Positions 54,535 through 63,646 of a stretch of DNA of 64,000 bases are shown one piece after another. The stretch is from [Eubacterium] infirmum (GTDB lineage Bacteria; Bacillota; Clostridia; Peptostreptococcales; Anaerovoracaceae). The notes beneath the pieces were generated by a model. It saw only the letters and a program-made list of their open reading frames with translations, had not been told where the DNA came from and ran no database searches. Both the position numbers and the translations under genes were made by a program. The DNA lies in the NCBI GenBank assembly GCA_900450455.1, contig UGGN01000002.1, positions 186,001 to 250,000 on the forward strand, given 5' to 3'. Within the stretch, counting starts at the first letter, position 1; every line of letters starts with the position of its first letter.

Positions 54535-55513
54535 AATAGATAAAATCAAGTCACAAATTTGTGGTTTTGAATTCACCAAATTTTGCCTGAGAAATAGAAA
54601 ACTTCTGATTTCCGTTCTTGCTATTTCAATAGGAATAAGCATTATGTCTATGACATTTGCCGGTAGCAAGTCTGTAAGTATATGTGGAAGTAAAGATGAC
54701 ATAAGAGGAATAACTCTCAATAAGAATGATGAGGGCGAGGAGATAAAAGTCTCTGCAGTAAACGGTAGCGAGAAAGTTTCTCGGACATTATATCTTAAGG
54801 CGGATAATAAAAAATCAAAGAAAAGTAAGGCAATCGATAAGAGCCTTGAACTTAAGCTTTCAGATGTCATAAGAAATATAAGAAAAAAGACAAAGGTAAA
54901 CAAGATGATAAGATTACCTAAACAGTTAGACGATGGAACGAGACTTAATTGGAGCATGAAATCAAAACAGGCAAACTATGTCCTTGCAATTGCAGCCACG
55001 CCAATGGTAATGATTTTTGCATATAGGAGTGAAAAAGATAAGGGGAAAAGAGATACTCAGCGAAAAAAGAACAACATAATTCGAAATCTTCCTGCCTTTG
55101 GAACTAAGCTTGAGCTATTCTTAAATTGCGGCATGGTGTATGAGGATGCGATGAGCAAGCTTATAGATGGATATAGCAAGAGTTATCCAAACGAGCTATC
55201 GAAGCTGATAAGAGAGGCAAAGGAATTAGCTCTGATTAGCGGAAGAGACGAGATGGACATACTTGGAGAAAAGGCTAAATTACTAAAAATAAAAGAACTT
55301 ACGCGTATTACAGCAATGATTGCTGATAGTAAATATAAAGGCACAGAGCTGGGAGAGAAGCTTTCAAGAGAGGGGGAGCATCTTTGGCAGAGAAGGATAA
55401 AAATCGCTGAGGAAAATGCTAAGCTTGCAGAGCTCAAACTATCTCTACCTTTAGCATTACAGCTACTATCGTTGATAATCATCACAGCTGCACCTGCTGT
55501 AGTACAATTCTAA
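54524..55513 (+). CDS. Tad membrane platform protein, TadC-like
   Basis: The likely start is a TTG at 54524, overlapping the tadB-like gene, with AAAGGAT upstream. 329 residues. An N-terminal helix (about 24-42), a charged extracytoplasmic stretch, a helix near 147-165, the T2SF-like segment (FLNCGMVYEDAMSKLIDGY, then ELGEKLSREGEHLWQRR) and a final helix. It partners TadB in the platform. The extra Lys-rich loop before the core (about 60-135) is longer than I would expect for TadC. Confidence 0.82.
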   Translation: MKFKIDKIKSQICGFEFTKFCLRNRKLLISVLAISIGISIMSMTFAGSKSVSICGSKDDIRGITLNKNDEGEEIKVSAVNGSEKVSRTLYLKADNKKSKKSKAIDKSLELKLSDVIRNIRKKTKVNKMIRLPKQLDDGTRLNWSMKSKQANYVLAIAATPMVMIFAYRSEKDKGKRDTQRKKNNIIRNLPAFGTKLELFLNCGMVYEDAMSKLIDGYSKSYPNELSKLIREAKELALISGRDEMDILGEKAKLLKIKELTRITAMIADSKYKGTELGEKLSREGEHLWQRRIKIAEENAKLAELKLSLPLALQLLSLIIITAAPAVVQF

Positions 55514-55527
55514 ATTAGGGGGACAAG

Positions 55528-55662
55528 ATGTTAAAGAACAAAAAGGGAATGGAGATGGTACAGGTAGCTATTTTGATAGCATTAGCAATTTCGCTGGGCA
55601 TTATTTTCAGATCGCAAATTACGGAGTTTATAAATACAACTTTTGCAGATTTGAACGCTTAG
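55528..55662 (+). CDS. Flp-type pilin (44 residues)
   Basis: A very short gene between the TadC-like and TadE-like genes, with SD GGGGGA. The peptide MLKNKKGMEMVQVAILIALA continues as one hydrophobic helix and a short polar tail ending FADLNA. A basic leader, then KGME, then about 20 hydrophobic residues is the class IVb Flp prepilin layout, with cleavage expected after the Gly and Glu near +5 as in other pilins. This is the probable major pilus subunit. The processing peptidase is not in the window. Confidence 0.8.
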   Translation: MLKNKKGMEMVQVAILIALAISLGIIFRSQITEFINTTFADLNA

Positions 55663-55674
55663 GGGGAATGTGAG

Positions 55675-56001
55675 ATGTTAAGGAATAAAAAGGGAGGTGA
55701 GTATGTAGAAGCCTCAATCGTGCTTCCGCTATTGGTACTTTTGATTGTAAGTATGATATATGCAATGATATTTTTTTTCAGTCATACCGATAGACAGATG
55801 AAGCTGCATAAAGCATCACTTGACAAAGCAAAGACTAGTTCTTCACTGTTTAAAAAAGAAAAGTATAAAGTAGAAGACTCATCCTCAATAAGTGGAGCGG
55901 CAAGGGTTTTGCTAAGTAAGGATATCTATGCAGATATATATTTTATAAATGAAGCAGATTTGGTTAGAGCAGGGAAGTTTGTAAAGGGGTTAAATAACTG
56001 A
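55675..56001 (+). CDS. TadE-like pseudopilin
   Basis: 108 residues. The basic start MLRNKKGGEYVEASIVLPLL has the G-E-Y-VEASIVLP core of TadE/TadF pseudopilins, followed by one membrane helix (about 15-36) and a charged extracytoplasmic tail. The leader LRNKKGG closely resembles that of the Flp pilin, so both may be processed by the same peptidase. It starts 12 bases after the pilin gene and ends one base before the next. Confidence 0.85.
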   Translation: MLRNKKGGEYVEASIVLPLLVLLIVSMIYAMIFFFSHTDRQMKLHKASLDKAKTSSSLFKKEKYKVEDSSSISGAARVLLSKDIYADIYFINEADLVRAGKFVKGLNN

Positions 56002-56002
56002 G

Positions 56003-57202
56003 ATGGTAAGAAACAAGCGCGGTATGGTAAGCGTATTCATTATGATTTTTTCGGTTTCAATTATATCATTAACCATGCTTTTTATTGGAGGTGCTAGGGT
56101 TAAGGCTATAAGTTCAAGTGTAGACAGCTTAGGATACCTTTGGGCAAAATCAATTCTGGGTGAATATACTGACAAGCTGTATGAGCGATATGGAATTTTC
56201 GCATATAGAGCTAAGTCGCATTCCGAAGTCGATGATAAGCTTAACCGGCTCAGTGAAATTACCTTCGCTGGGAAGAGATATATAGACTGTGAAGGGTGCA
56301 GCAGCAGTCTATATAAATATTCCCTTGCAGAGCTTGATAATTTTAAAAAACAAGTTAATAAGGCAGCAATATCCGAAAAACAAAAGAAGTTTAAAGACAT
56401 TGAGCTGGATGTTTATGCCCCGTCAGATAGAACAATTTCAAACGATGCAATAGTGGCAGGACTTCCGTCAAAGGGAAGACTGAGCAGCTTTTCACTGAGC
56501 AACTTTATAGACAAGATAAAAGAGATAGATGATATTAAAGATATCCTGAATGGTAGCAAGGATGAACTTTTGCAAATGAAGTATATTAAGAATCACTTTC
56601 AGAGTGCAGTTTCACAAAGTGAAGAGGACGATAGTTTCTTTAAATATGAACTGGAGTACATACTTGCCGGCAAGTCATCCGATGCGGATAATTTAAAAAG
56701 TGCTAAACACAGGATAATAGCGATAAGAGAAGCGCTTAATATAGCATACATAAACAAGAATCCACAGATGAGAGAACTTGCGCTGACAATAGCGGAGTTG
56801 ATATCAACTCCGGCAGCTGCTCCTGCAACCCAGCAGGCTCTTATAGCGGCTTGGGCGTATGCAGAAAGTGTTAACGACTACAGGCTGCTTGTTCATGGGA
56901 AAAAGCTACCTTTGATGAAGGATGAGAACTCATGGGCAGTCAATTTAAAATCGATAATAACAAATCCTAATCCTGAATATATAGATAAAAATAACGAAAA
57001 AGGTAACACATATAACGAATATCTTCAAGCTATGATATTTTTGACAAATAAGGACAATAGGATTCTTAGGGTGATGGATTTGATAGAGATAAATATGAAG
57101 TACTGCTACTATGGTAACTTCAGTATTTCAAGTCATTACACGGGTATTGATTACAGCATGGATGTAAATGGGAGGACACATGTATTCAGTGCAGAATACT
57201 AG
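56003..57202 (+). CDS. DUF5702-type Tad locus protein
   Basis: 399 residues. MVRNKRGMVSVFIMIFSVSI again combines a basic leader and KRGMVS with a single N-terminal helix, then a large extracytoplasmic region. The pattern (VDSLGYLWAKSILGEYTDKLYERYGIFAY) is that of DUF5702 proteins found in Gram-positive Tad loci, perhaps the counterpart of TadG. The reaction or partner is unknown; a surface or pilus-base role is inferred. Its 3' end overlaps the next gene by 23 bases if that gene starts at 57180. Confidence 0.78.
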   Translation: MVRNKRGMVSVFIMIFSVSIISLTMLFIGGARVKAISSSVDSLGYLWAKSILGEYTDKLYERYGIFAYRAKSHSEVDDKLNRLSEITFAGKRYIDCEGCSSSLYKYSLAELDNFKKQVNKAAISEKQKKFKDIELDVYAPSDRTISNDAIVAGLPSKGRLSSFSLSNFIDKIKEIDDIKDILNGSKDELLQMKYIKNHFQSAVSQSEEDDSFFKYELEYILAGKSSDADNLKSAKHRIIAIREALNIAYINKNPQMRELALTIAELISTPAAAPATQQALIAAWAYAESVNDYRLLVHGKKLPLMKDENSWAVNLKSIITNPNPEYIDKNNEKGNTYNEYLQAMIFLTNKDNRILRVMDLIEINMKYCYYGNFSISSHYTGIDYSMDVNGRTHVFSAEY

Positions 57203-57977
57203 ACTGACTTTATCAAAGCGAAAGAAATCAAAGATAAACAACAAAAAAGGTGCATATATTCTAGAGGCATGTATAGTGTTTCCACCTTTTATAATTGCGA
57301 TAATACTACTGCTATCATTGATACCCGTGATGGCTGAATGGGAAAATGTGGTATATGCGGCCTGTGATGAACTAAGGTCCAGCGATATACGTGCTCACTT
57401 CTATAATGATAAGCTCCTTGGTCAAGTGAGACTTAATAATAGGCTTAACAATGAGTGTCACTTTATAGACCCAATTCAGGTGACTAAATATAGATATAGG
57501 CATAGTGACGGCAAATGTAAGGATCTCATAACTGTCAGCATAGATGCAAACTTTTCTAAGCGTGTTCCACTAGCTATTAAAAGCCTTGATATGAATATGA
57601 AGATAAGATCAAGAGCTTTTACCGGGGCCAGCTTAGATGAGGATAGCGATAAGGATTGCTTTAATAAAAAAGAGGATTCTAAAGATGTTTATATATTCCC
57701 GGAATCAGGGAGTAAATACCACAATAAAAGCTGTCGTTGCCTTAATCCTGCGTGCGAAAAGGTGTATATGACGCCGGCTATTAAATCACGTTTCAAGCAA
57801 TGCGACAAATGTAAGAAGAAGGGATATAAGGGAAACCAGGCAGTATTTTGTTTTTTCAATAGTGGTGAAGTCTACCATCGTGGAGATTGCTCCTGTGTAG
57901 ATAAGTACTACGAGAAGATACAAAAGCGCGAGGCAATTAGCAGAGGGTATTCTGCCTGTTCATTATGCGGAGGATAA
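57180..57977 (+). CDS. TadE-like protein with duplicated Cys/His C-terminal tail
   Basis: ATG 57180 follows GGGAGG (57170-57175); a 57168 start would place the SD inside the gene. About 265 residues. KKGAYILEACIVFPPFI is a TadE-like core with one helix, then an extracytoplasmic domain. The last 90 residues hold two similar units: GSKYHNKSCRCL...QCDKC (about 175-205) and GEVYHRGDCSCV...ACSLCGG (about 230-265). Each has a Tyr-His, a Cys pair and a closing CxxC, suggesting two small metal-binding or disulfide modules at the cell surface. I know no named pilus function for this tail. Confidence 0.75.
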   Translation: MYSVQNTRLTLSKRKKSKINNKKGAYILEACIVFPPFIIAIILLLSLIPVMAEWENVVYAACDELRSSDIRAHFYNDKLLGQVRLNNRLNNECHFIDPIQVTKYRYRHSDGKCKDLITVSIDANFSKRVPLAIKSLDMNMKIRSRAFTGASLDEDSDKDCFNKKEDSKDVYIFPESGSKYHNKSCRCLNPACEKVYMTPAIKSRFKQCDKCKKKGYKGNQAVFCFFNSGEVYHRGDCSCVDKYYEKIQKREAISRGYSACSLCGG

Positions 57978-57978
57978 G

Positions 57979-58572
57979 GTGAAGAATAATATTTTGATAA
58001 AGCCAATTATAGACATTGATTATTATAGAGCTTTGATACTATCATCAGGAATACATAGTATTTTTTTGCCAATGAAGTTCCAGTTCATTAGGCAAGAAAG
58101 GGAGCTAAAAGTAAAGGAGTATTTCATTAATGTAGAGGGTTACACGAATCTAAAAGAATACATAAATATATCTTCGCTGGAGGCGTGGGATATAGCAGAC
58201 ATGTTGATACAGCTGTTAGAGGGTATAAACGAATCCATGTATAGATACGTATTTCCGTTTGAGTACAGGATTAGCCTGGATTATGTCTACTATAGTGAAA
58301 GTAAAAAGAAGTTTAAGCTTTTATTTATTCCAAGTACCGAGCACTTGGATGATATGAATAGTCTAAGTAAACTCATTATAGAGAGTCTAAATATGATATT
58401 GAACGAGCTTGATGCTTATATCGGCAAAGGAGTTGTCTCTGAATTAAAGTCTTTAAAAAGCTCAATTTGTGAGTCTGAGACTGTAGAGGATTTCACATCG
58501 AAAATAAATGCGTTTAAGAGAAGTATTTGGAGGAGCAGACATGGTAAAATAAGTCGCACTATTGCTTTATAA
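57979..58572 (+). CDS. DUF6382-type Tad-associated protein
   Basis: GTG 57979 with SD GGAGG starts 197 residues. There are no membrane helices. The order of elements (DIADMLIQLLEGINESMYRYV, then LDYVYYSESKKKFKLLFIPS) resembles the N-terminal domain of DUF6382 proteins, which in Firmicutes often carry a C-terminal FHA domain. No FHA is present here, so it is a short form or has lost that domain. It is the last gene of the Tad operon. A short palindrome (ACACGA/TCGTGT, 58572-58585) follows it. Confidence 0.6.
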   Translation: MKNNILIKPIIDIDYYRALILSSGIHSIFLPMKFQFIRQERELKVKEYFINVEGYTNLKEYINISSLEAWDIADMLIQLLEGINESMYRYVFPFEYRISLDYVYYSESKKKFKLLFIPSTEHLDDMNSLSKLIIESLNMILNELDAYIGKGVVSELKSLKSSICESETVEDFTSKINAFKRSIWRSRHGKISRTIAL

Positions 58573-58596
58573 CACGATTTCGTGTACGATTAAGCT

Positions 58597-59880
58597 ATGA
58601 TTCCAATTTCAACGAAGATGAGACCACAGAATTTAGATGAATTCATGGGTCAGCAGCACTTTTTATACAAAGGTTCGCTACTATACAATTCAATAAAGAA
58701 TAAAACCTTCGGATCGGCGATATTCCACGGACCTTCGGGTACGGGTAAGACCACTCTTGCCAGAATTATTGCTGCAGAGCTGGATAGTGATTTTCATGAG
58801 ATTAACGCAAGCACGACGGGAACAAAGGAGCTAAAGGAGATATTAGATAGAGCGCGTCTTAGATTCTATGGCTTAGAGTCAAAATCAAGCTATATCTATA
58901 TAGACGAGTTTCACCGTTGGAACAAACTTCAGCAAGATTCTCTCCTAAAGGCTTTAGAAGAGGGCGTAATCAAGTTCATAGCAAGCACAACCGAAAATCC
59001 GTATTTTGCTATAAACAATGCGGTATTAAGCAGGGTTAGAAATATTTACGAGTTCAAGCGTCTTGATAAAGAGGTAATCAAAACGCTTCTTTTGCGTGCT
59101 GCAAACGATAAGGAGCGTGGATTGGGAAATCTTAATATCAAGTACGATGATAAGGCAATAGACATTTTGGCCGAGTTGTCAAATGGAGATGCACGTGTTG
59201 CACTTGATACACTTGGCTTTGTTTTTGAGAATCATCAAGATGGTAAACCTGTAAGTGCCGAGGATATATCAGAGGCAATGCAGAGAAAAATAGGATTTTA
59301 TGATCGTGGAGACGATAAGTATGACCTGCTTTCAGCTTTGCAAAAGTCTATAAGAGGGAGTGACCCTGATGCGGCAATATACTACTTTGCCAGACTTGTA
59401 GATGGTGGTGCCGATATACAGATGATAGGAAGAAGACTTCTTGTTATAGCTAGCGAAGATATTGGTATGGCATATCCTTCAGCTATAAGTATAACCCATG
59501 CCTGTGTAAGCGCTGCGCTCATGGTCGGATTTCCGGAAGCCGCTATAAACCTGGCTGAGGCGGTGATTTTGCTTGCATCTTCACCTAAATCCAATCGCTC
59601 GGTAATGGCCTATTACAAGGCGATGAGCGATATCAAGCACAAGGAAATCGATATGATTCCTGATCATCTCAGGGATTCTCACTATAAGGGTGCAAGAGAT
59701 AAGGGAATAGGCAAGGATTATAAATATCCGCACGATTTTGGAGGATATGTAAAGCAACAGTATTTGCCGGACAATCTTCACGCAGAGAACATCAGGTACT
59801 ATGAGCCGTCTGAGAATGGCTCGGAAGCTAATTTTAAGAAGTTTTTAGATGAATTAAGAAAAAAATATGGAGATAATTAG
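58597..59880 (+). CDS. rarA: Replication-associated recombination protein RarA (MgsA)
   Basis: 427-residue AAA+ clamp-loader-like ATPase: Walker A HGPSGTGKTTLARII (about 47), Walker B IYIDEFHRWN, sensor 1 ASTTENPYF and arginine-finger region VLSRVR. The C-terminal tetramerisation domain includes GADIQMIGRRLLVIASEDIG and PHDFGGYVKQQYLP. RarA acts at stalled replication forks with RecA and SSB. No SD is obvious before the ATG; it lies 24 bases after the Tad operon. The 3' end overlaps ispH by 14 bases. Confidence 0.94.
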   Translation: MIPISTKMRPQNLDEFMGQQHFLYKGSLLYNSIKNKTFGSAIFHGPSGTGKTTLARIIAAELDSDFHEINASTTGTKELKEILDRARLRFYGLESKSSYIYIDEFHRWNKLQQDSLLKALEEGVIKFIASTTENPYFAINNAVLSRVRNIYEFKRLDKEVIKTLLLRAANDKERGLGNLNIKYDDKAIDILAELSNGDARVALDTLGFVFENHQDGKPVSAEDISEAMQRKIGFYDRGDDKYDLLSALQKSIRGSDPDAAIYYFARLVDGGADIQMIGRRLLVIASEDIGMAYPSAISITHACVSAALMVGFPEAAINLAEAVILLASSPKSNRSVMAYYKAMSDIKHKEIDMIPDHLRDSHYKGARDKGIGKDYKYPHDFGGYVKQQYLPDNLHAENIRYYEPSENGSEANFKKFLDELRKKYGDN

Positions 59881-61873
59881 AGCAGATAATTCAGGGTTTT
59901 GCTTTGGAGTTAAGAAGGCTCTGGAGACAACGCAGGAACAGATAAAAAAAAATAAGGCCGGCGGTAAGCGGGGAAGTCTATATACATGTGGACCTTTGAT
60001 ACATAATAAAATTGTCACTAATCAGCTTGAGGAAGATGGTGTTAGTATAATCAATACACCGGATGAAGCAAAAGAGGGTGATACGATAATTGTAAGGTCT
60101 CACGGTGAGCCTAAGGTTTTCTATGATAAGATGGATGAACTGAATTTGAACTATGTAGATACAACATGTCCTTTCGTCTCAAAGATACACACGATAGTAA
60201 ACAATGCTTATAAAGAGGGCAAGAATATAATAATCATAGGTGATTCCAAACATCAAGAGGTAATTGCAACCAACGGTTGGTGCGAGAACTCAGCATATAT
60301 CATAAACAGTCCTGATGATGTCGAGGCTCTGGAAAGCGGTGCATATCTTGTGGTATGTCAGACGACGATAAGAAAAGAACTCTTTGAGTCGATAGTCAAA
60401 GCTTTAGAGTCGAAAAACTGTGATTTAGAAATCAAAAATACCATTTGCAATGCTACAAGTCTTAGACAGGATGCATGCCAAAGACTGGCAAAGGAAGTAG
60501 ATGCTATGGTGATTATTGGTGATAAGCAGAGTTCAAATACAAAAAAATTATATGAAATTGCAAAAAAACATTGCAGTAATTCGTTTTTTGCCGAAAATAT
60601 TAGTGATTTACCATTGAAAGAAATTCAAAAATATAATAAAATAGGAGTTGCGGCGGGTGCTTCAACACCTGAAAGCGTAATTAAGGAGGTTATTGCCAAC
60701 ATGAGCGAAACAGAAAAAACCACAATGGCGGATTTCATGGATGAAATTGATGCATCTTTGAGACTCCCACATAACGGCGAAATTGTAGACGGAAAGGTAC
60801 ATCAGGTTTCTGATAGAGAAGTGATTGTAAACCTAGGCTGCAAGAAAGACGGAATTCTTCCCGTAGAAGAAGTCACACTTGAGGAAGGAGAAAAACTGAC
60901 TGATCTATTTCAGCCGGGCGACGAGATCCAGGCAAAGGTCGTAAAGACTGATGACGGTGACGGAAGTATCCTACTGTCCAAGAAGAAATTAGAAATAAGC
61001 AAGCATTGGGCAGAGATCAACGAAGCTCATGAGAATAAGACGGTAATAACAGTTAAGGTGCTAAGAGCCGTAAATGGCGGCGTAATCGCAGCATATAAGG
61101 AAGTTACAGGATTTATTCCTATGTCTCAACTCTCAGATAGATACGTTGAGAATGCAGATGAGTTCATTGGACAAACATTTGATGTTCTTGTAACAAGAGT
61201 TGATGCTAAGAGAAACAGAGCACTATTCTCACATAAGGCTATTCTTCTTGCTGAGAAGCAGAAGCTAATCTCAGGTATTTGGGATAGCATTAGCGTAGGT
61301 GATATCGTTGAGGGTACAGTAATGAGATTCACTGATTACGGTGCATTCGTAGATATCGGCGGAATCGACGGACTGCTCCATATCTCAGAGATTTCATGGG
61401 GTAAGCTAAAGCACCCACAGGAAGTACTCGAGACAGGACAGACGGTTCAGGTTAAGGTGCTTTCAATGAACCAAGAGAAGGGAAAGATTTCACTTGGACT
61501 AAAGCAGATCACACCGGAGCCATGGAGCGTTATCAACGATAAGTACCATGTAGGTGAGATTGTAAGCGGTAAGGTAGTTCAGATTAAGGAATACGGTGCA
61601 TTCGTTGAACTAGAACCCGGACTGGATGGACTTGTTCACATTTCAGAGGTTGCTCACAAGAGAGTTTCTGATATTGCTGAAGAACTTCAGCTTGGACAGA
61701 TTGTTGATACAAAGATTCTTGATATCGATGTAGATAGAAAACGTATCAGCCTAAGCATTAAGGCGGCTATTCCGGTTCCGGAGGCTGTAGAAGAAGCTGA
61801 AGCCAATGAAGAAACGGAAGCTGCTGAAGCTGTTGAAGCTGTTGAAGTTACTGAAGCTGGTGAAGAAGCTTAA
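59867..61873 (+). CDS. Fusion of IspH (HMBPP reductase) and ribosomal protein S1
   Basis: 668 residues. Residues 1 to about 280 are IspH: Cys in SGFCFGVKKALE (12), TTCPFVSKIH (about 98) and NTICNAT (about 200) ligate the 4Fe-4S cluster, and HQEVIATNGW is conserved. IspH makes IPP and DMAPP in the non-mevalonate pathway. Residues about 300-640 hold four S1 domains, the last two being GTVMRFTDYGAFVDIGG and GKVVQIKEYGAFVELEP. A Glu/Ala/Val-rich tail of about 30 residues ends the chain. This fusion is known in Clostridia; whether the halves act together is not settled. Confidence 0.95.
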   Translation: MEIIRADNSGFCFGVKKALETTQEQIKKNKAGGKRGSLYTCGPLIHNKIVTNQLEEDGVSIINTPDEAKEGDTIIVRSHGEPKVFYDKMDELNLNYVDTTCPFVSKIHTIVNNAYKEGKNIIIIGDSKHQEVIATNGWCENSAYIINSPDDVEALESGAYLVVCQTTIRKELFESIVKALESKNCDLEIKNTICNATSLRQDACQRLAKEVDAMVIIGDKQSSNTKKLYEIAKKHCSNSFFAENISDLPLKEIQKYNKIGVAAGASTPESVIKEVIANMSETEKTTMADFMDEIDASLRLPHNGEIVDGKVHQVSDREVIVNLGCKKDGILPVEEVTLEEGEKLTDLFQPGDEIQAKVVKTDDGDGSILLSKKKLEISKHWAEINEAHENKTVITVKVLRAVNGGVIAAYKEVTGFIPMSQLSDRYVENADEFIGQTFDVLVTRVDAKRNRALFSHKAILLAEKQKLISGIWDSISVGDIVEGTVMRFTDYGAFVDIGGIDGLLHISEISWGKLKHPQEVLETGQTVQVKVLSMNQEKGKISLGLKQITPEPWSVINDKYHVGEIVSGKVVQIKEYGAFVELEPGLDGLVHISEVAHKRVSDIAEELQLGQIVDTKILDIDVDRKRISLSIKAAIPVPEAVEEAEANEETEAAEAVEAVEVTEAGEEA

Positions 61874-61892
61874 TCGCAAATGAATTTACAAT

Positions 61893-61922
61893 CGCAGGAG
61901 GCTATGCTTTCTGCGGTTTTTT
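61893..61922 (+). terminator. Terminator after ispH-rpsA
   Basis: CGCAG and CTGCG close a stem of about 10 bp including inner G-U pairs (61893-61902 with 61906-61915), followed by TTTTTT. Confidence 0.7.
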
Positions 61923-61944
61923 GTATTCTTTGATGGGGTGAGAT

Positions 61945-62553
61945 ATGAAGATTGAGAGGATTGTACAGGGAAGCCTGGAGAGCAATTGCTATATTATCTA
62001 CCATAATGAAGGTGGCGAATGTTTTATAATAGATCCGGGATATAATGCAGAAAAGATTATAAAAGATATTGAGAAGAAGAATTTGAAACCAAAGGGAATA
62101 CTTTTGACGCATATGCACTATGATCATGTCGGTGCAGTGCCGGGAATCAAGGCTAGATTTGATATACCTACATATATGCATGCACAGGATGCACAAGAAT
62201 ATAAGGGACATATAGACAGGCTTTTATATGGTGGAGAAGAGCTGGATCTGGAGGGTGAGAGCATAAAAATCATCCACACTCCGGGTCACAGTCACGGCTC
62301 GATTTGCATAATGTGTGAGGAGAGCAAGGCTTGCTTTACGGGCGATACAATTTTTGATATAGATTTGGGACGCACGGATCTAAATTGTGGAAGCCAGAGC
62401 GAGATGGAAGACAGTATTAGAAATGTCATAAGCAAATGGGATAACTCTATAAGGATTTATCCCGGTCACGATGTCAGTGCAACAATGAAGCAGGTGAGGA
62501 AGTACAACACCGAGTATCTCGCTATAATGCAAGGAGCAGGAGATGAAAATTAA
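61945..62553 (+). CDS. MBL-fold metallo-hydrolase (glyoxalase II-like)
   Basis: 202 residues. The metal-binding motif THMHYDHVGAV (THxHxDH), a further His in HTPGHSHGSI, Asp in CFTGDTIFD and a final His in YPGHDVS complete the two-metal site. Length and order resemble the short YcbL-type glyoxalase II-like hydrolases that split thioesters. The substrate is unconfirmed. It overlaps the next gene by 11 bases, so the pair is co-expressed. SD ATGGGGTGAG precedes the ATG. Confidence 0.88.
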   Translation: MKIERIVQGSLESNCYIIYHNEGGECFIIDPGYNAEKIIKDIEKKNLKPKGILLTHMHYDHVGAVPGIKARFDIPTYMHAQDAQEYKGHIDRLLYGGEELDLEGESIKIIHTPGHSHGSICIMCEESKACFTGDTIFDIDLGRTDLNCGSQSEMEDSIRNVISKWDNSIRIYPGHDVSATMKQVRKYNTEYLAIMQGAGDEN

Positions 62554-63376
62554 GATGATAGGGCTTGACCTTGATGGCACAGCACTAAACGACAAGGGTG
62601 AGTTTTCAAAAAGGACAAGGCAGGCTTTCAAACAGGCACATGATTGCGGTATACACGTTGTAATTGCAACGGGTAGAGCTGAGTTTTCATTACCCCAAAA
62701 CATTGCAGAAGTGGATGGACTGGAGTATGTAATTACATCAAATGGAGCTAGAGTTCTGAAGCTAAGCGACCGTTCCGTCGTGTATAAGAATTTCATAAGT
62801 CCCCAAAAAGTTAGAGAGGTCATAGATGTTCTAAAATCACATCATGCAAGGGCAGAAATGTTTGCTAACGGTAAGGCTTACATAAGCCGAAATGAATACG
62901 ATGCCATTGTTTCCGGAGATATTTTGACAAGAAGCAGGGCTTATGTGATGGCAACGAGAAATCCCATTGATGATATATTTGCCCATATGATTGATTGGGA
63001 TAATCACATCGAAAATATCAGTGTGAACTATCCTAACAATGAAAAAAAACGTGAATGTGAAAAGAAGCTCGCCGAGATTGAGGGAATAACGGTAACATCA
63101 TCATTTCCGTTAAACAATGAGATAGGAGGGGCAAGCACCAGCAAGGCTGACGCATTGGAATTTCTTCTTCAGAACTTTGGACTACATAAGGATAATCTGT
63201 TAGTTTGCGGAGATAGCAGAAACGATATATCAATGATAGAACATGCAGGATTGGGAGTTGCTATGGGAAATGCGGACGACTTAGTCAAGGAGGCAGCAGA
63301 CCTTACGACTCTATCAAATGAAGAAGATGGAGTTGCATATGTTATCGAAAAATATGCGCTAAAATCCGGGTTATAA
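62543..63376 (+). CDS. HAD-superfamily phosphatase, Cof type
   Basis: 277 residues. Motif I is LDLDGTALND with the two catalytic Asp, motif II the Thr in VIATGRAEFSLP, motif III the Lys in STSKADALEFLL and motif IV LLVCGDSRNDISMIEHAG. A large type IIB cap lies between motifs II and III (about 85-195). Cof-type enzymes dephosphorylate sugar phosphates, FMN or PLP with broad specificity, and the substrate here is unknown. Confidence 0.92.
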   Translation: MKIKMIGLDLDGTALNDKGEFSKRTRQAFKQAHDCGIHVVIATGRAEFSLPQNIAEVDGLEYVITSNGARVLKLSDRSVVYKNFISPQKVREVIDVLKSHHARAEMFANGKAYISRNEYDAIVSGDILTRSRAYVMATRNPIDDIFAHMIDWDNHIENISVNYPNNEKKRECEKKLAEIEGITVTSSFPLNNEIGGASTSKADALEFLLQNFGLHKDNLLVCGDSRNDISMIEHAGLGVAMGNADDLVKEAADLTTLSNEEDGVAYVIEKYALKSGL

Positions 63377-63397
63377 GCAAATCCAATATGTAAACAC

Positions 63398-63433
63398 AGC
63401 TTCTTTGCCAAACTATGGCAAGGAGGCTTTTTT
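63398..63433 (+). terminator. Terminator after the HAD phosphatase gene
   Basis: AGCTTCTTTGCC and GGCAAGGAGGCT form a 12-bp stem with some G-U pairs and a 7-base loop, then six T. Confidence 0.8.
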
Positions 63434-63541
63434 ATTTGCAAATGTTGAGAATGCATTTTGATAGCTAATACTAAAATTATATATATGAATTTTCGAATTA
63501 TATCTGGTATATAGATTTATATTGTGATATAATATACATAG

Positions 63542-63615
63542 TTACTTATAATTTTAAATATGCATAATCTTTATTTCGCGATACTGATGACATCTGTTTG
63601 AATATTTATAAGTAA
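63542..63615 (+). promoter_or_regulatory. Spaced 10-bp inverted repeat in the leader of the dipeptidase gene
   Basis: TTACTTATAA (63542-63551) and TTATAAGTAA (63606-63615) are perfect complements 54 bases apart, downstream of a TATAAT at 63528-63533 and upstream of the SD at 63634. They could close an RNA leader structure or be two operator half-sites. Confidence 0.4.
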
Positions 63616-63646
63616 TTAAAATATGACGGTTTTAAGGAGGCATAAC

